Position numbers and translations under genes: made by a program
Notes under the pieces: model-generated
The model's input: the letters and a program-made list of their open reading frames with translations, nothing else
The model's database searches: none
Told to the model about the DNA's origin: nothing
Assembly: GCA_002490995.1 (NCBI GenBank)
Contig: DKVC01000287.1
Location: forward strand, 1 to 6,301
Length of the DNA: 6,301 nt
Direction: 5' to 3'
Origin: Lachnospiraceae bacterium UBA7188
GTDB taxonomy: Bacteria; Bacillota; Clostridia; Lachnospirales; Lachnospiraceae
Shown: piece by piece, positions 1 to 6,252 of the stretch
Layout of the letters: each line of letters starts with the position of its first letter
Position numbering within the stretch: position 1 is the stretch's first letter

Positions 1-36
1 AAGAATGAGAACTGCCGGACGAAGTGATAGAAACTA

Positions 37-99
37 CGGCGGCAGCCTAATACGACCGGACACCTGTTTTTATGCGGTCCGTGATTTGGGCTGCCGCCG
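37..99 (+). promoter_or_regulatory. Long hairpin-forming leader upstream of the MazF-like gene
   Basis: Bases 37-50 pair with 86-99 to give a 14-bp stem (13 Watson-Crick pairs and one G-U), with CGGCGGCAGCC facing GGCTGCCGCCG as a perfect 11-bp core. Inside it a second short stem, CGGAC (57-61) with GTCCG (77-81), closes a 15-nt loop. No run of T follows the stem, so it does not look like a normal intrinsic terminator. It ends 44 nt before the MazF-like start codon, so it would lie in that gene's leader if transcription begins upstream. It could be a regulatory RNA structure, a DNA hairpin used by a mobile element, or the end of an upstream unit. The structure is seen directly; the role is not known. 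Confidence 0.55.
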
Positions 100-143
100 C
101 CCTTGTGTCATGAAAACGCAGGGAGAAAGGAGCAAAGGGATAC

Positions 144-926
144 ATGAAGAATGAGGTACAGAGGGGCGATCTGTTCTATGCGGATTTGACCCCGGTGATC
201 GGAAGCGAACAGGGAGGCGTCCGCCCGGTGGTCATCATCCAGAATGATGCAGGGAACCGCCACAGTCCTACCGTCATTGCGGCGGCGATTACCAGCCGGA
301 CAGGAAAGAGAAAACTGCCCACCCATATCCGGCTGCCGGAACATTGCCATGGTCTCCATCAGGATTCCACCGTCCTTTTGGAGCAGGTGCGGACCCTTGA
401 CCGCACGCGGCTCAGGGAATACATAGGGAGGCTGAATGCAGATACCATGCAGTATGTGGACCGGGCGATAGCGGTCAGCTTCGGGCTGGACGGGATATTG
501 GGGATGCAGAATGATAATGATAGCCAGTCCTTGGGCGGACAATCTTTGGAGCAGCAGACAGGGAAACGGGCATGGATTTACTGTGCTATTGATGCGCCGG
601 AGGATACCCATGGCGTCCTGAAGGAGCAGTTTAAGCAGCTGGTGGATTATGGGGAGCAGCTGGGATTTGAACTTGCAGGAAGCTCCAGCGACATCGGAGC
701 AAGGCCGCTGTGGAAACGCCATGGCTTCCAGAACTTTGTCCGTGCGGTCAAGAGGGGAGACGCAAACACGCTTCTGATTACCAGCCGGAACAGCCTTTCC
801 CGTTCAGCCATGCAGATCGCACAGTTTCAGATATTGATAGAAAAATACAGGGTGGATGTTTATTCGCCCATAGAGGGGAAAATCAACTTTGATGAGAATA
901 GACAGGGCGGCAGGCGCTCTGTCTGA
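144..926 (+). CDS. MazF/PemK-type mRNA interferase fused to a degenerate serine-recombinase domain
   Basis: The protein has 260 aa. Residues about 5-117 closely resemble Bacillus EndoA/MazF, a ribosome-independent endoribonuclease that cleaves mRNA at short specific sites. The hallmarks are RGDLFYADL (7-15), GSEQGGVRPV (20-29), QND (33-35) and AAIT (47-50). R27 and T50 fall at the positions of the known catalytic Arg and Thr, so the nuclease half may be active. A polar linker (about 118-140) leads to residues 141-245, which follow the fold pattern of the serine-recombinase N-terminal domain: YCAIDA at 146-151, a KEQ...L..YGEQLGFEL helix-strand, RHGF (192-195) and NSLSR (216-220). The usual Y-x-R-V-S-T is changed to YCAIDA, so the nucleophilic Ser and the first Arg are lost. 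DRLSR has become NSLSR. The domain is therefore predicted to be inactive as a recombinase. There is no DNA-binding C-terminal domain. The ATG is preceded by AAAGGAG at 126-132 with a rather long 11-nt spacer; the EndoA-like sequence starts right at this Met. Ordinary MazF proteins are about 110-120 aa. No MazE-like gene is visible. The MazF call is firm; the second domain call is good but based on motif reading only. Confidence 0.85.
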   Translation: MKNEVQRGDLFYADLTPVIGSEQGGVRPVVIIQNDAGNRHSPTVIAAAITSRTGKRKLPTHIRLPEHCHGLHQDSTVLLEQVRTLDRTRLREYIGRLNADTMQYVDRAIAVSFGLDGILGMQNDNDSQSLGGQSLEQQTGKRAWIYCAIDAPEDTHGVLKEQFKQLVDYGEQLGFELAGSSSDIGARPLWKRHGFQNFVRAVKRGDANTLLITSRNSLSRSAMQIAQFQILIEKYRVDVYSPIEGKINFDENRQGGRRSV

Positions 927-957
927 AACCTGGTATGGCGGTGGGAGGAAGAAAAGG

Positions 958-1353
958 ATGACGCAGGAAGATGCGAAAATGATTTGTGACATTATGGATA
1001 CGGAGAGCATGGGATATGCCTATGTGTATCCGCTGGAAAACGGGAACCGGAAAGAATATATGCTTTCCCTTTCTGCCGGTAATCTGGCAGACTTTATTGG
1101 GACATACGGGCTGGAGGCGGAACAGATTATTATTACGGATGTGCTGGACCGTCTGGTGGTAAATACGCAGATGTGGTTCCTGGATACCTGCCCCGACCAG
1201 CAGCTTTGCAGGGAGCTGATTGGTTCCCTGGCCCCGATTCAGATGGGGGAAAGAGAACCGGGACAGCCGCTTGCGGTCAGCAGGAAGAGCGCAGACGAAT
1301 ATTTCCGGGAAGAAGATCAGATGGTGACGATGGCAGAGCTGGCAATGCAGTAG
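958..1353 (+). CDS. Hypothetical acidic 131-aa protein downstream of the MazF-like gene
   Basis: I do not recognise this family. It starts MTQEDAKMICD and is a soluble-looking, acidic protein with alternating hydrophobic and charged stretches. There is no signal peptide, no clear membrane segment, and no helix-turn-helix or zinc motif. The start at 958 is chosen because GGGAGG at 943-948 sits 9 nt upstream. The frame is open further back, to TTG/ATG at 889/892 inside the preceding gene, with a weaker GAGGGG upstream. That longer form would add about 22 mostly low-complexity residues and is less likely. The gene begins 31 nt after the MazF-like stop, which suggests co-transcription. Its position makes it a possible partner or unusual antitoxin for the MazF-like protein, but nothing in its sequence shows that. 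Confidence 0.7.
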   Translation: MTQEDAKMICDIMDTESMGYAYVYPLENGNRKEYMLSLSAGNLADFIGTYGLEAEQIIITDVLDRLVVNTQMWFLDTCPDQQLCRELIGSLAPIQMGEREPGQPLAVSRKSADEYFREEDQMVTMAELAMQ

Positions 1354-1399
1354 ATGGCAGGCGTCAAAGGTGCATTTGGAGCATGGAGGGAGAAAACAG

Positions 1400-1519
1400 A
1401 TGGGAACTATTTTGGGATTTCTATTGCGGTTACTTTTGGCGCTGCCGTTCATACTGGCGGCATTTTTGGGGCTTCTGGCAGCGGCGGTTCTGTCCGTGGC
1501 GTCTTTTCAGAAAGATTGA
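1400..1519 (+). CDS. 39-aa hydrophobic single-pass membrane microprotein
   Basis: A small open frame, starting MGTILGFLLRLLLALPFILA and ending in SFQKD, has GGAGGGAG at 1385-1392 placed 7 nt before its ATG. That is an ideal Gram-positive ribosome binding site. Residues 4-36 are almost entirely hydrophobic, broken only by R10 and P16, and would form one long transmembrane helix with a short polar C-terminus (QKD). It begins 46 nt after the 131-aa gene, on the same strand, so it probably belongs to the same transcript. Its role is unknown; small hydrophobic peptides of this kind can be membrane toxins, regulators of membrane proteins or structural peptides. A competing frame at 1354-1593 starts directly at the previous stop codon, has no good ribosome binding site and looks like a Gly/Val-rich shadow, so I prefer the 39-aa gene. 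Confidence 0.6.
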   Translation: MGTILGFLLRLLLALPFILAAFLGLLAAAVLSVASFQKD

Positions 1520-1586
1520 AGATTTTTGTTGGGAATGCTTCGGTTTGGACACTGGAAACGGCGGTATTTTCAGTGGTCTTTGTGAA

Positions 1587-1615
1587 TGGATAGGAAAGGG
1601 ATTACACGGTATACT
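1587..1615 (+). promoter_or_regulatory. Candidate sigma-A promoter for the recombinase operon
   Basis: TGGATA (1587-1592, 4 of 6 to the -35 consensus) lies 17 nt upstream of TATACT (1610-1615, 5 of 6 to the -10 consensus). Transcription would start near 1622, leaving a leader of about 25 nt before the first recombinase gene with its ribosome binding site AAAGGAGG at 1632-1639. The -10 box lies inside the near-palindrome at 1603-1620, so a protein bound there would block the promoter. This is consensus matching only. Confidence 0.4.
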
Positions 1616-1620
1616 GTGTA
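1603..1620. repeat. 18-bp near-perfect palindrome upstream of the recombinase operon
   Basis: TACACGGTATACTGTGTA is self-complementary at all but one of its nine base pairs (position 6 against 13). It lies 27 nt upstream of the first recombinase start codon, within the only non-coding gap of the right-hand module (1520-1647). Paired half-sites of this kind fit a dimeric repressor operator or a tyrosine-recombinase core site. No second copy is visible near the right side of the window, so a role as an element end is unproven. Confidence 0.5.
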
Positions 1621-1647
1621 TAGCGTTAAGGAAAGGAGGCGGAGCAG

Positions 1648-2766
1648 ATGAGAAGATATGCGGTGGATACGCTGTCAGAAGGCAAGGTAAAATACTTTTT
1701 TATCCGGGATTGTGAAACGCTGGATATTGTTCTGCTCCCATCCAAATACCTGAAGCACAAAATCAAATCAAACCGCTCCCCAAACACCGTAAAGAGGGCG
1801 GCATTTGCTATCTGCTACTATCTGGAATACTTAAAGGAAATCCCGATGGAGGCAGAGCAGGTCTACAGATTGGACTATGAAAGCCAGAATGAACACTTTA
1901 TCAAGTTCCTCCATTGGCTCAAGGCCGGGAACCATACCCAGGATAACAATTTAAGAACCATCCACAATGGAACCTGTAACGCATATCTGGAAGATGTGTT
2001 CAGGTTTCATCTTTTTATGGAATCCATGGATGAGAGACTGGGCAGCCTGAAGGTGCTTTCTTACAGCTACCACATGGCGGTCAACGCCGTAGGTGTCCAG
2101 AAGAAACTGCGGTTCCAGGCATTCAAGGGCTACCTGAAAGCGGAGGAACGGAATGTGCGGCCTGCGGAGCATGAGGAAATCATCCAGATCCTGCAGGCGT
2201 GTACCAACTGCCGGGACCAGCTTCTCCTTCTGATGATTGCGGAAACCGGGTTCCGGATCGGGGAAATCCTCGGCGTGGATTATATCCATGACATCGATTA
2301 CCAGAACCATATGGTAAGCGTCTGCTTTCGTGAGGACAATGATAATGAGGCCAGAGCCAAGAATGCAGAATACCGGAAAGCAAAAGTCAGCGGGGAAACC
2401 TTTGATTTCCTGATGTACTACCTTGCCGAATACCGGGAACTGCTTCAGCACCAGAGGTTCCTGTTCATCAACATAGCAGGAGAGAGCGCCGGACAGCCGC
2501 TGAAGGTTGACAGCGTCTATGATATGCTCAAGCGGATGGAGAAAAAGACGGGCATTGATTTAACGCCCCATATGCTCCGCCGGTATTTCGCCAATATGCG
2601 GCGCAAGGCTGGCTGGAGGCTGGAGCTGATCCAGCAGGCACTGGGACATAAGCACATCGATACCACGATTAAGTACCTGAATATTGTGGATGATGAGCTG
2701 CTGGAGGCCAGCGAAGAATTCTATACAAGGAATTCAGCCCTGTACGGTGTGAAAGAGCTGTTGTAA
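1648..2766 (+). CDS. TnpA-like tyrosine recombinase (372 aa)
   Basis: Site-specific tyrosine recombinase/integrase, expected to cut and join DNA through a 3'-phosphotyrosine intermediate. An N-terminal core-binding, SAM-like region spans about residues 30-150 and the catalytic domain about 165-345. The catalytic set reads R203 (in AETGFRIGEIL), a lysine in EYRKAK (K244 or K246), H308 and R311 (in PHMLRRYF), H334 (in ALGHKH) and the nucleophile Y343 (in TIKYLNI). All are present, so the enzyme looks active. Its length matches Tn554 TnpA (about 361 aa). The start ATG has AAAGGAGG at 1632-1639 with an 8-nt spacer. It is the first gene of the recombinase operon and is followed after 16 nt by the second. 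It could also be called a XerC/D-type integrase; the operon context favours a TnpA role. Confidence 0.88.
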   Translation: MRRYAVDTLSEGKVKYFFIRDCETLDIVLLPSKYLKHKIKSNRSPNTVKRAAFAICYYLEYLKEIPMEAEQVYRLDYESQNEHFIKFLHWLKAGNHTQDNNLRTIHNGTCNAYLEDVFRFHLFMESMDERLGSLKVLSYSYHMAVNAVGVQKKLRFQAFKGYLKAEERNVRPAEHEEIIQILQACTNCRDQLLLLMIAETGFRIGEILGVDYIHDIDYQNHMVSVCFREDNDNEARAKNAEYRKAKVSGETFDFLMYYLAEYRELLQHQRFLFINIAGESAGQPLKVDSVYDMLKRMEKKTGIDLTPHMLRRYFANMRRKAGWRLELIQQALGHKHIDTTIKYLNIVDDELLEASEEFYTRNSALYGVKELL

Positions 2767-2782
2767 AGGAAGGTGGGAAGGG

Positions 2783-4555
2783 ATGGCTGTTTATGCAATA
2801 CAGCCGGCAGAGCAGGGACGTGTGCTGCTCCCGATTACTCCAAATCGAATAACGGAAGAACTGGACGAATGTACAGCAGTTACCGGTGTTGAAAAAAGCA
2901 AATTAAAACGGTTTCTTCTGGAAAAAGGAGTCCAGAGCCTTGCAGAGATGGATTACCCGCTGCGTGTGAGATTTGAACGCTGCATGAAAGAAGAACAGTA
3001 CATTAAGTGTGTGGACCGGTATCTGCTGGGATATGACCGGGTGAAGCAATTCTCAATCCGGAAACAGATGCAGACGCTTGCCGGTCGGCGCCAATGCCAG
3101 TGGAAGATGGAGGATAAGGTGCTGTTCATCCCGTATCATCCGGATCAGAACCTGGCGCTGGAATTCGTTTCCGTCAGAAACCGTGAAAATATGGTATGGG
3201 ATTTTAGCCTGCCATGCTCACGGATTCTGAAAGAGCAGGTTTTTATCACATTGAATGCGGTGCTGGAGCAGTTTAAGGAGATGCGGAAGCGGGAACAGCG
3301 CCTGTCGGGGCTTCAATATTTGTACCGATTCTGTGCCGGAGCCGGAATCGCAGACATTGAAAAGCTGGAGCCAGAGCAGGTAAAGGCATTTGAATCTTAT
3401 CTGGACAGACATACCAACAGCAGGAGCAGAAAAATGCAGCTTATCCCCAGCTTAAATTTCTGCCGCCAGACCGTGTTCCTTCAAGGCGATACGATTCATT
3501 GGGATGCGAACATCTGGTATCTGGATCGGATGAAGCTGCCAAACCATCGCACAAATCCGAGCAGTTCCATCAAAACGGTATCCTTTATTGAGATTATCAT
3601 GCCGGAAAACCGGAAATTCGCACAGGAATTTATGAAGTACCAGATTGGTATCACAGGTCAGTCGGTCAGCACCATGGTCATCAAGCATAACGGCATCCAG
3701 CAGTTCCTGATCTGGCTCTGTAAGAAAAAGCAAAATGCCTGCGAATGTACGGAAGAATTGATAAATCAATACCTTCAGGAACTGCAGGGGCGGGGAATGA
3801 CAGCAAAAACCTTTAATGAGTATGTGACAGGATTAAGCCAGTTTTATCGGTTTATGGTTGTCCGTGGGTATATGGAGCGGATGCCGTTTCATCCGGAGTA
3901 CCATATCAAGAAAATCATCCAGACTCATAATGACCGAAGCGTTTCGGAAGAAACCTGCACAGAAATGCTGGGACTTTTGCATCTTCTGCCGGAACATCTG
4001 AGGTGTATGTACCTGCACCTCTGGTGTCTGGGCCTGCGGATCAGCGAGGTGTGTACCCTGAAAGGGGATGCCTATGAGGAAAAAGACGGCGACACATGGA
4101 TTAAGCTTTATCAGACAAAAATGAAAACCTATAAACGGATTCCGATTGCAGAGGGATTATACAAAATCATGCAGGTTTATATCAGACGGAATCAGATTGG
4201 ACCGGATGATTACTTATTTAAAAACAAGTACGGGGGAGCATATCGCACGTCTACGTTCTGCCAGCAAATGAAAAAGTTCTGTGAAGAACAGGAGATAGAC
4301 GGGGGCGAGTACCTGTTCCAGTCCCATGATTACCGGCATACGGTAGCGACCTTTTTTTACGATAACGGCGCGTCTTTACAAAGCGTCAGGGACTATCTTG
4401 GACACAGTTACCAGGAGATGACGGAGCAGTATATTGATTATATGCCGAAAAAGATTGCCAAAGAAAATGATGAATATTTCAAGCAGCCGGGCCACAGCCT
4501 TGCGGCGGGCTTGAGGAAAGGAGGGAAACGTGGAAAAAAGACTGTATTTTCATGA
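2783..4555 (+). CDS. TnpB-like large tyrosine recombinase (590 aa)
   Basis: The second tyrosine recombinase of the operon. The first 240 or so residues are an extension not found in ordinary integrases and carry no motif I recognise. A core-binding region follows at about 270-370 and the catalytic domain at about 385-555. Catalytic residues are R419 (in LGLRISEV), K446 (in QTKMKTYK), H515 and R518 (in SHDYRHT), H541 (in YLGHSYQ) and Y550 (in TEQYIDY), so the set is complete. The long N-terminus and total size recall Tn554 TnpB (about 630 aa). AGGAAGG at 2767-2773 precedes the ATG by 9 nt. The last 26 nt also encode the start of the next gene. The basic tail GLRKGGKRGKK is written over that gene's ribosome binding site, so this tail may be shaped by the overlap rather than by function. 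Confidence 0.87.
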   Translation: MAVYAIQPAEQGRVLLPITPNRITEELDECTAVTGVEKSKLKRFLLEKGVQSLAEMDYPLRVRFERCMKEEQYIKCVDRYLLGYDRVKQFSIRKQMQTLAGRRQCQWKMEDKVLFIPYHPDQNLALEFVSVRNRENMVWDFSLPCSRILKEQVFITLNAVLEQFKEMRKREQRLSGLQYLYRFCAGAGIADIEKLEPEQVKAFESYLDRHTNSRSRKMQLIPSLNFCRQTVFLQGDTIHWDANIWYLDRMKLPNHRTNPSSSIKTVSFIEIIMPENRKFAQEFMKYQIGITGQSVSTMVIKHNGIQQFLIWLCKKKQNACECTEELINQYLQELQGRGMTAKTFNEYVTGLSQFYRFMVVRGYMERMPFHPEYHIKKIIQTHNDRSVSEETCTEMLGLLHLLPEHLRCMYLHLWCLGLRISEVCTLKGDAYEEKDGDTWIKLYQTKMKTYKRIPIAEGLYKIMQVYIRRNQIGPDDYLFKNKYGGAYRTSTFCQQMKKFCEEQEIDGGEYLFQSHDYRHTVATFFYDNGASLQSVRDYLGHSYQEMTEQYIDYMPKKIAKENDEYFKQPGHSLAAGLRKGGKRGKKTVFS

Positions 4556-6038
4556 ATTGGAATGCTGCAAAAATGCGGATAAGGAGATTCGGGGACAGAT
4601 GAAACAGACCGATTATATTGACTTGTCCTTACTGCCATCCGGGGCAATGCAGGAGGAAATGAGCAGATATTTTCAATATAGAGGCACACTGGTGTCACTG
4701 AACACATTACGGCGAGACAAATGCTATTACAATGCGTTTTGTCGGGCTATGAAGAGTCACAAATCCCTGCCTGACAGCTTACTGGAGTGGGAAGAAAACA
4801 AATGGGTAATGCTCATAAAGGGATACCTGTTACAGAATGGGAAGCCCCTGACCATACAAAAGCAGAGTGCTTACGGAACTACCCATACCCTGGATGCGAA
4901 ACCGATTATATTTGTAAAGAATCTGATCCGGTTCCTTCAGCCGCCGGATGAGCGGCCGGAAAGGGAAAAGGACATCTGGCAGCTGGACAGGCTGGGGATT
5001 GAAATCGAACAGAATCCCATTTATAGGACAGTTACCTTAAATTTTACTGGAATTCGGCAGCCTGAAATCCGGGAAGAAGTGAAAAAGGCAATTTTCCAGC
5101 ATCTGAAATCAGAAAATCTGGGTACGGTAAAAAGAGAGATGACTTCGATTCGCCAGTTTTCAAAGTATCTGGAAGAGCAAAACCGCAGGCTGGATTCCTG
5201 CCGGGATATTGACAGGACTTTACTGGAAGATTATTTGATACATAAAGCTACGGACGGAAGTTCCGGGAGGTCAAGCGGCGATAACATTATGAAGCTGAGA
5301 TCGGTTCTGGAAAGCGTTGGGAAGCTCTATGGATGGCCCCACCTGGAAAAGCTGTTTATCAATACAGATATTCCCCAGGAGGTTCAGCCGGAATTCAAAG
5401 CCTTTTCAGATGAAGAACTGAAACGGCTGAATGCACATATCACAAAGCTGGATGAGCAGACTGCCAGATGCATGGTCATCCACCAGATGCTTGGGACAAG
5501 AATCTCAGATACATTGACATTGCAGCGAGACTGCTTGTCGCTGGTGGACGGTACGGATATGATTAAGATCCGGCAGGTGAAAACCAGGGTATATGAGAAA
5601 CCGGTCAGCGCAGAGCTGGCGGCGCTGATCCGAAAGGCAATCCTGTATTCGGAGGAACGCTATGGGGATGGGGTTTATATTTTTGTAGATGAGAGAGACA
5701 AAAGCCGGCCGCTCCAGTACAGCACAGTGAAGCACAGGGTTCTTGGCCTGATACAAAAAGCAGATCTGCGGAATGACAAAGGAGCGTCTCTTAGGTTTGC
5801 CACGCATATGTTCCGGCGGACTTACGGTGCCAAGCTGACAGAACTGCATCTGGATGACTGGACCATAGCCAAGCTGCTGGGACATAAAGGAGTCCACGCA
5901 GTCATGCACTATCGGAAAATGAACAATCTAATTCTGGCAGAGGAAACCCGCAAAGCAAGGCAGGCACAGACCAGAATCCTGTTTGCAAACTTAGACGGAT
6001 GGGGGGAAGAATATGAGCAAATACGACAAAATGATTGA
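4530..6038 (+). CDS. Third tyrosine recombinase of the module (502 aa, GTG start)
   Basis: Residues about 1-170 are an N-terminal extension, about 180-280 look like a core-binding domain and about 285-465 form the catalytic domain. Catalytic residues are R324 (in LGTRISDTL), K351 (in QVKTRVYEK), H426 and R429 (in THMFRRTY), H452 (in LLGHKGV) and Y461 (in MHYRKM); all are present. It starts at GTG 4530 because AAGGAGG at 4518-4524 lies 5 nt upstream, and it overlaps the preceding recombinase gene by 26 nt. Classical Tn554 has no recombinase in this position, whereas recombinase-in-trio elements have three in a row. The three proteins differ clearly outside the catalytic motifs, so this is not a recent duplication. 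It probably acts in the same synaptic complex with the other two; that is an inference from gene coupling. Confidence 0.86.
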   Translation: MEKRLYFHELECCKNADKEIRGQMKQTDYIDLSLLPSGAMQEEMSRYFQYRGTLVSLNTLRRDKCYYNAFCRAMKSHKSLPDSLLEWEENKWVMLIKGYLLQNGKPLTIQKQSAYGTTHTLDAKPIIFVKNLIRFLQPPDERPEREKDIWQLDRLGIEIEQNPIYRTVTLNFTGIRQPEIREEVKKAIFQHLKSENLGTVKREMTSIRQFSKYLEEQNRRLDSCRDIDRTLLEDYLIHKATDGSSGRSSGDNIMKLRSVLESVGKLYGWPHLEKLFINTDIPQEVQPEFKAFSDEELKRLNAHITKLDEQTARCMVIHQMLGTRISDTLTLQRDCLSLVDGTDMIKIRQVKTRVYEKPVSAELAALIRKAILYSEERYGDGVYIFVDERDKSRPLQYSTVKHRVLGLIQKADLRNDKGASLRFATHMFRRTYGAKLTELHLDDWTIAKLLGHKGVHAVMHYRKMNNLILAEETRKARQAQTRILFANLDGWGEEYEQIRQND

Positions 6039-6252
6039 GGTAAACCGGGAACGCAGCGATGAAAAGATAGTGGCTGCGAAAACTGCGATCCGGCGTCTGC
6101 TGGATGACGGGGAGCGGGTATCCATCCCAAAACTAATGGAGATGACCGGACTTTCCAGAGGATTCTTTTATAAGAACCCGGTGGTGCGCTCAGAGATTGA
6201 CAAGGCCCTGGAGCGGCAGGCAGGAACCATTGACTGTCGGACGGCGAATTGA
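6013..6252 (+). CDS. TnpC/DUF6262-like small DNA-binding protein (79 aa, probably short at the C-terminus)
   Basis: A basic, helical N-terminus (MSKYDKMIEVNRERSDEKI) precedes a predicted helix-turn-helix at about residues 34-58 (RVSIPKLMEMTGLSRGFFYKN), the pattern of TnpC-like proteins that accompany Tn554-type recombinases. Tn554 TnpC (about 125 aa) aids transposition efficiency and orientation. Relatives usually continue past the helix-turn-helix into a coiled-coil tail of 30 or more residues. Here the frame stops after ALERQAGTIDCRTAN, so the tail is missing. Neither other frame in the following 49 nt gives an obvious coiled-coil continuation, which argues against a simple one-base frameshift. 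A G-rich ribosome binding site (GGGGGGAAG, 6001-6009) precedes the ATG, and the gene overlaps the third recombinase by 26 nt. It may be a naturally short variant or be cut at the element's end. Confidence 0.75.
   Translation: MSKYDKMIEVNRERSDEKIVAAKTAIRRLLDDGERVSIPKLMEMTGLSRGFFYKNPVVRSEIDKALERQAGTIDCRTAN

Larger units (their letters stand above)
1648..6252 (+). mobile_element. Tn554-like / recombinase-in-trio transposition module (ends not resolved)
   Basis: Four same-strand genes form one compact block: three tyrosine recombinases and a TnpC/DUF6262-like small protein. Tn554 carries tnpA (about 361 aa), tnpB (about 630 aa) and tnpC (about 125 aa) and needs no terminal inverted repeats. The first, second and fourth genes here match that order and approximate size, except that the last is short. 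The third gene is an extra recombinase, as in recombinase-in-trio elements. The coordinates cover only the genes. The left end probably lies somewhere in 1520-1647, and the right end is either in the last 49 nt or beyond the window. No passenger gene is seen between the recombinases. Confidence 0.75.

Noticed and set aside
1..27. Possible last eight codons of an upstream gene ending at TGA 25-27
   Set aside because: Too short to recognise or to tell from a chance frame.
37..99. Leader hairpin as a rho-independent terminator
   Set aside because: No T-tract follows the stem on the plus strand, and the loop is long. On the minus strand the bases after the stem are also not T-rich enough.
5..154. 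A 49-codon open frame across the leader hairpin that overlaps the start of the MazF-like gene, a position where an antitoxin might sit
   Set aside because: It has no visible ribosome binding site (only four bases precede its ATG in the window), its Arg/Cys-rich composition is not MazE-like, and it runs through a strong hairpin. Probably a chance frame.
108..722. Long minus-strand frame opposite the MazF-like gene, and other minus-strand frames opposite the recombinases
   Set aside because: They are antisense shadows of genes with clear family motifs; none has a recognisable motif or convincing ribosome binding site.
1354..1593. 79-aa frame beginning right after the stop of the 131-aa gene
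   Set aside because: It has no well-placed ribosome binding site, its sequence is Gly/Val/Ser-rich without a fold pattern, and it overlaps the better-supported 39-aa gene.
1173..1715. 180-aa frame running through the 131-aa gene, the microprotein and the start of the first recombinase
   Set aside because: It crosses three better-supported genes, is rich in Arg/Trp/Gly/Cys as expected of an out-of-frame reading, and has no suitable start signal.
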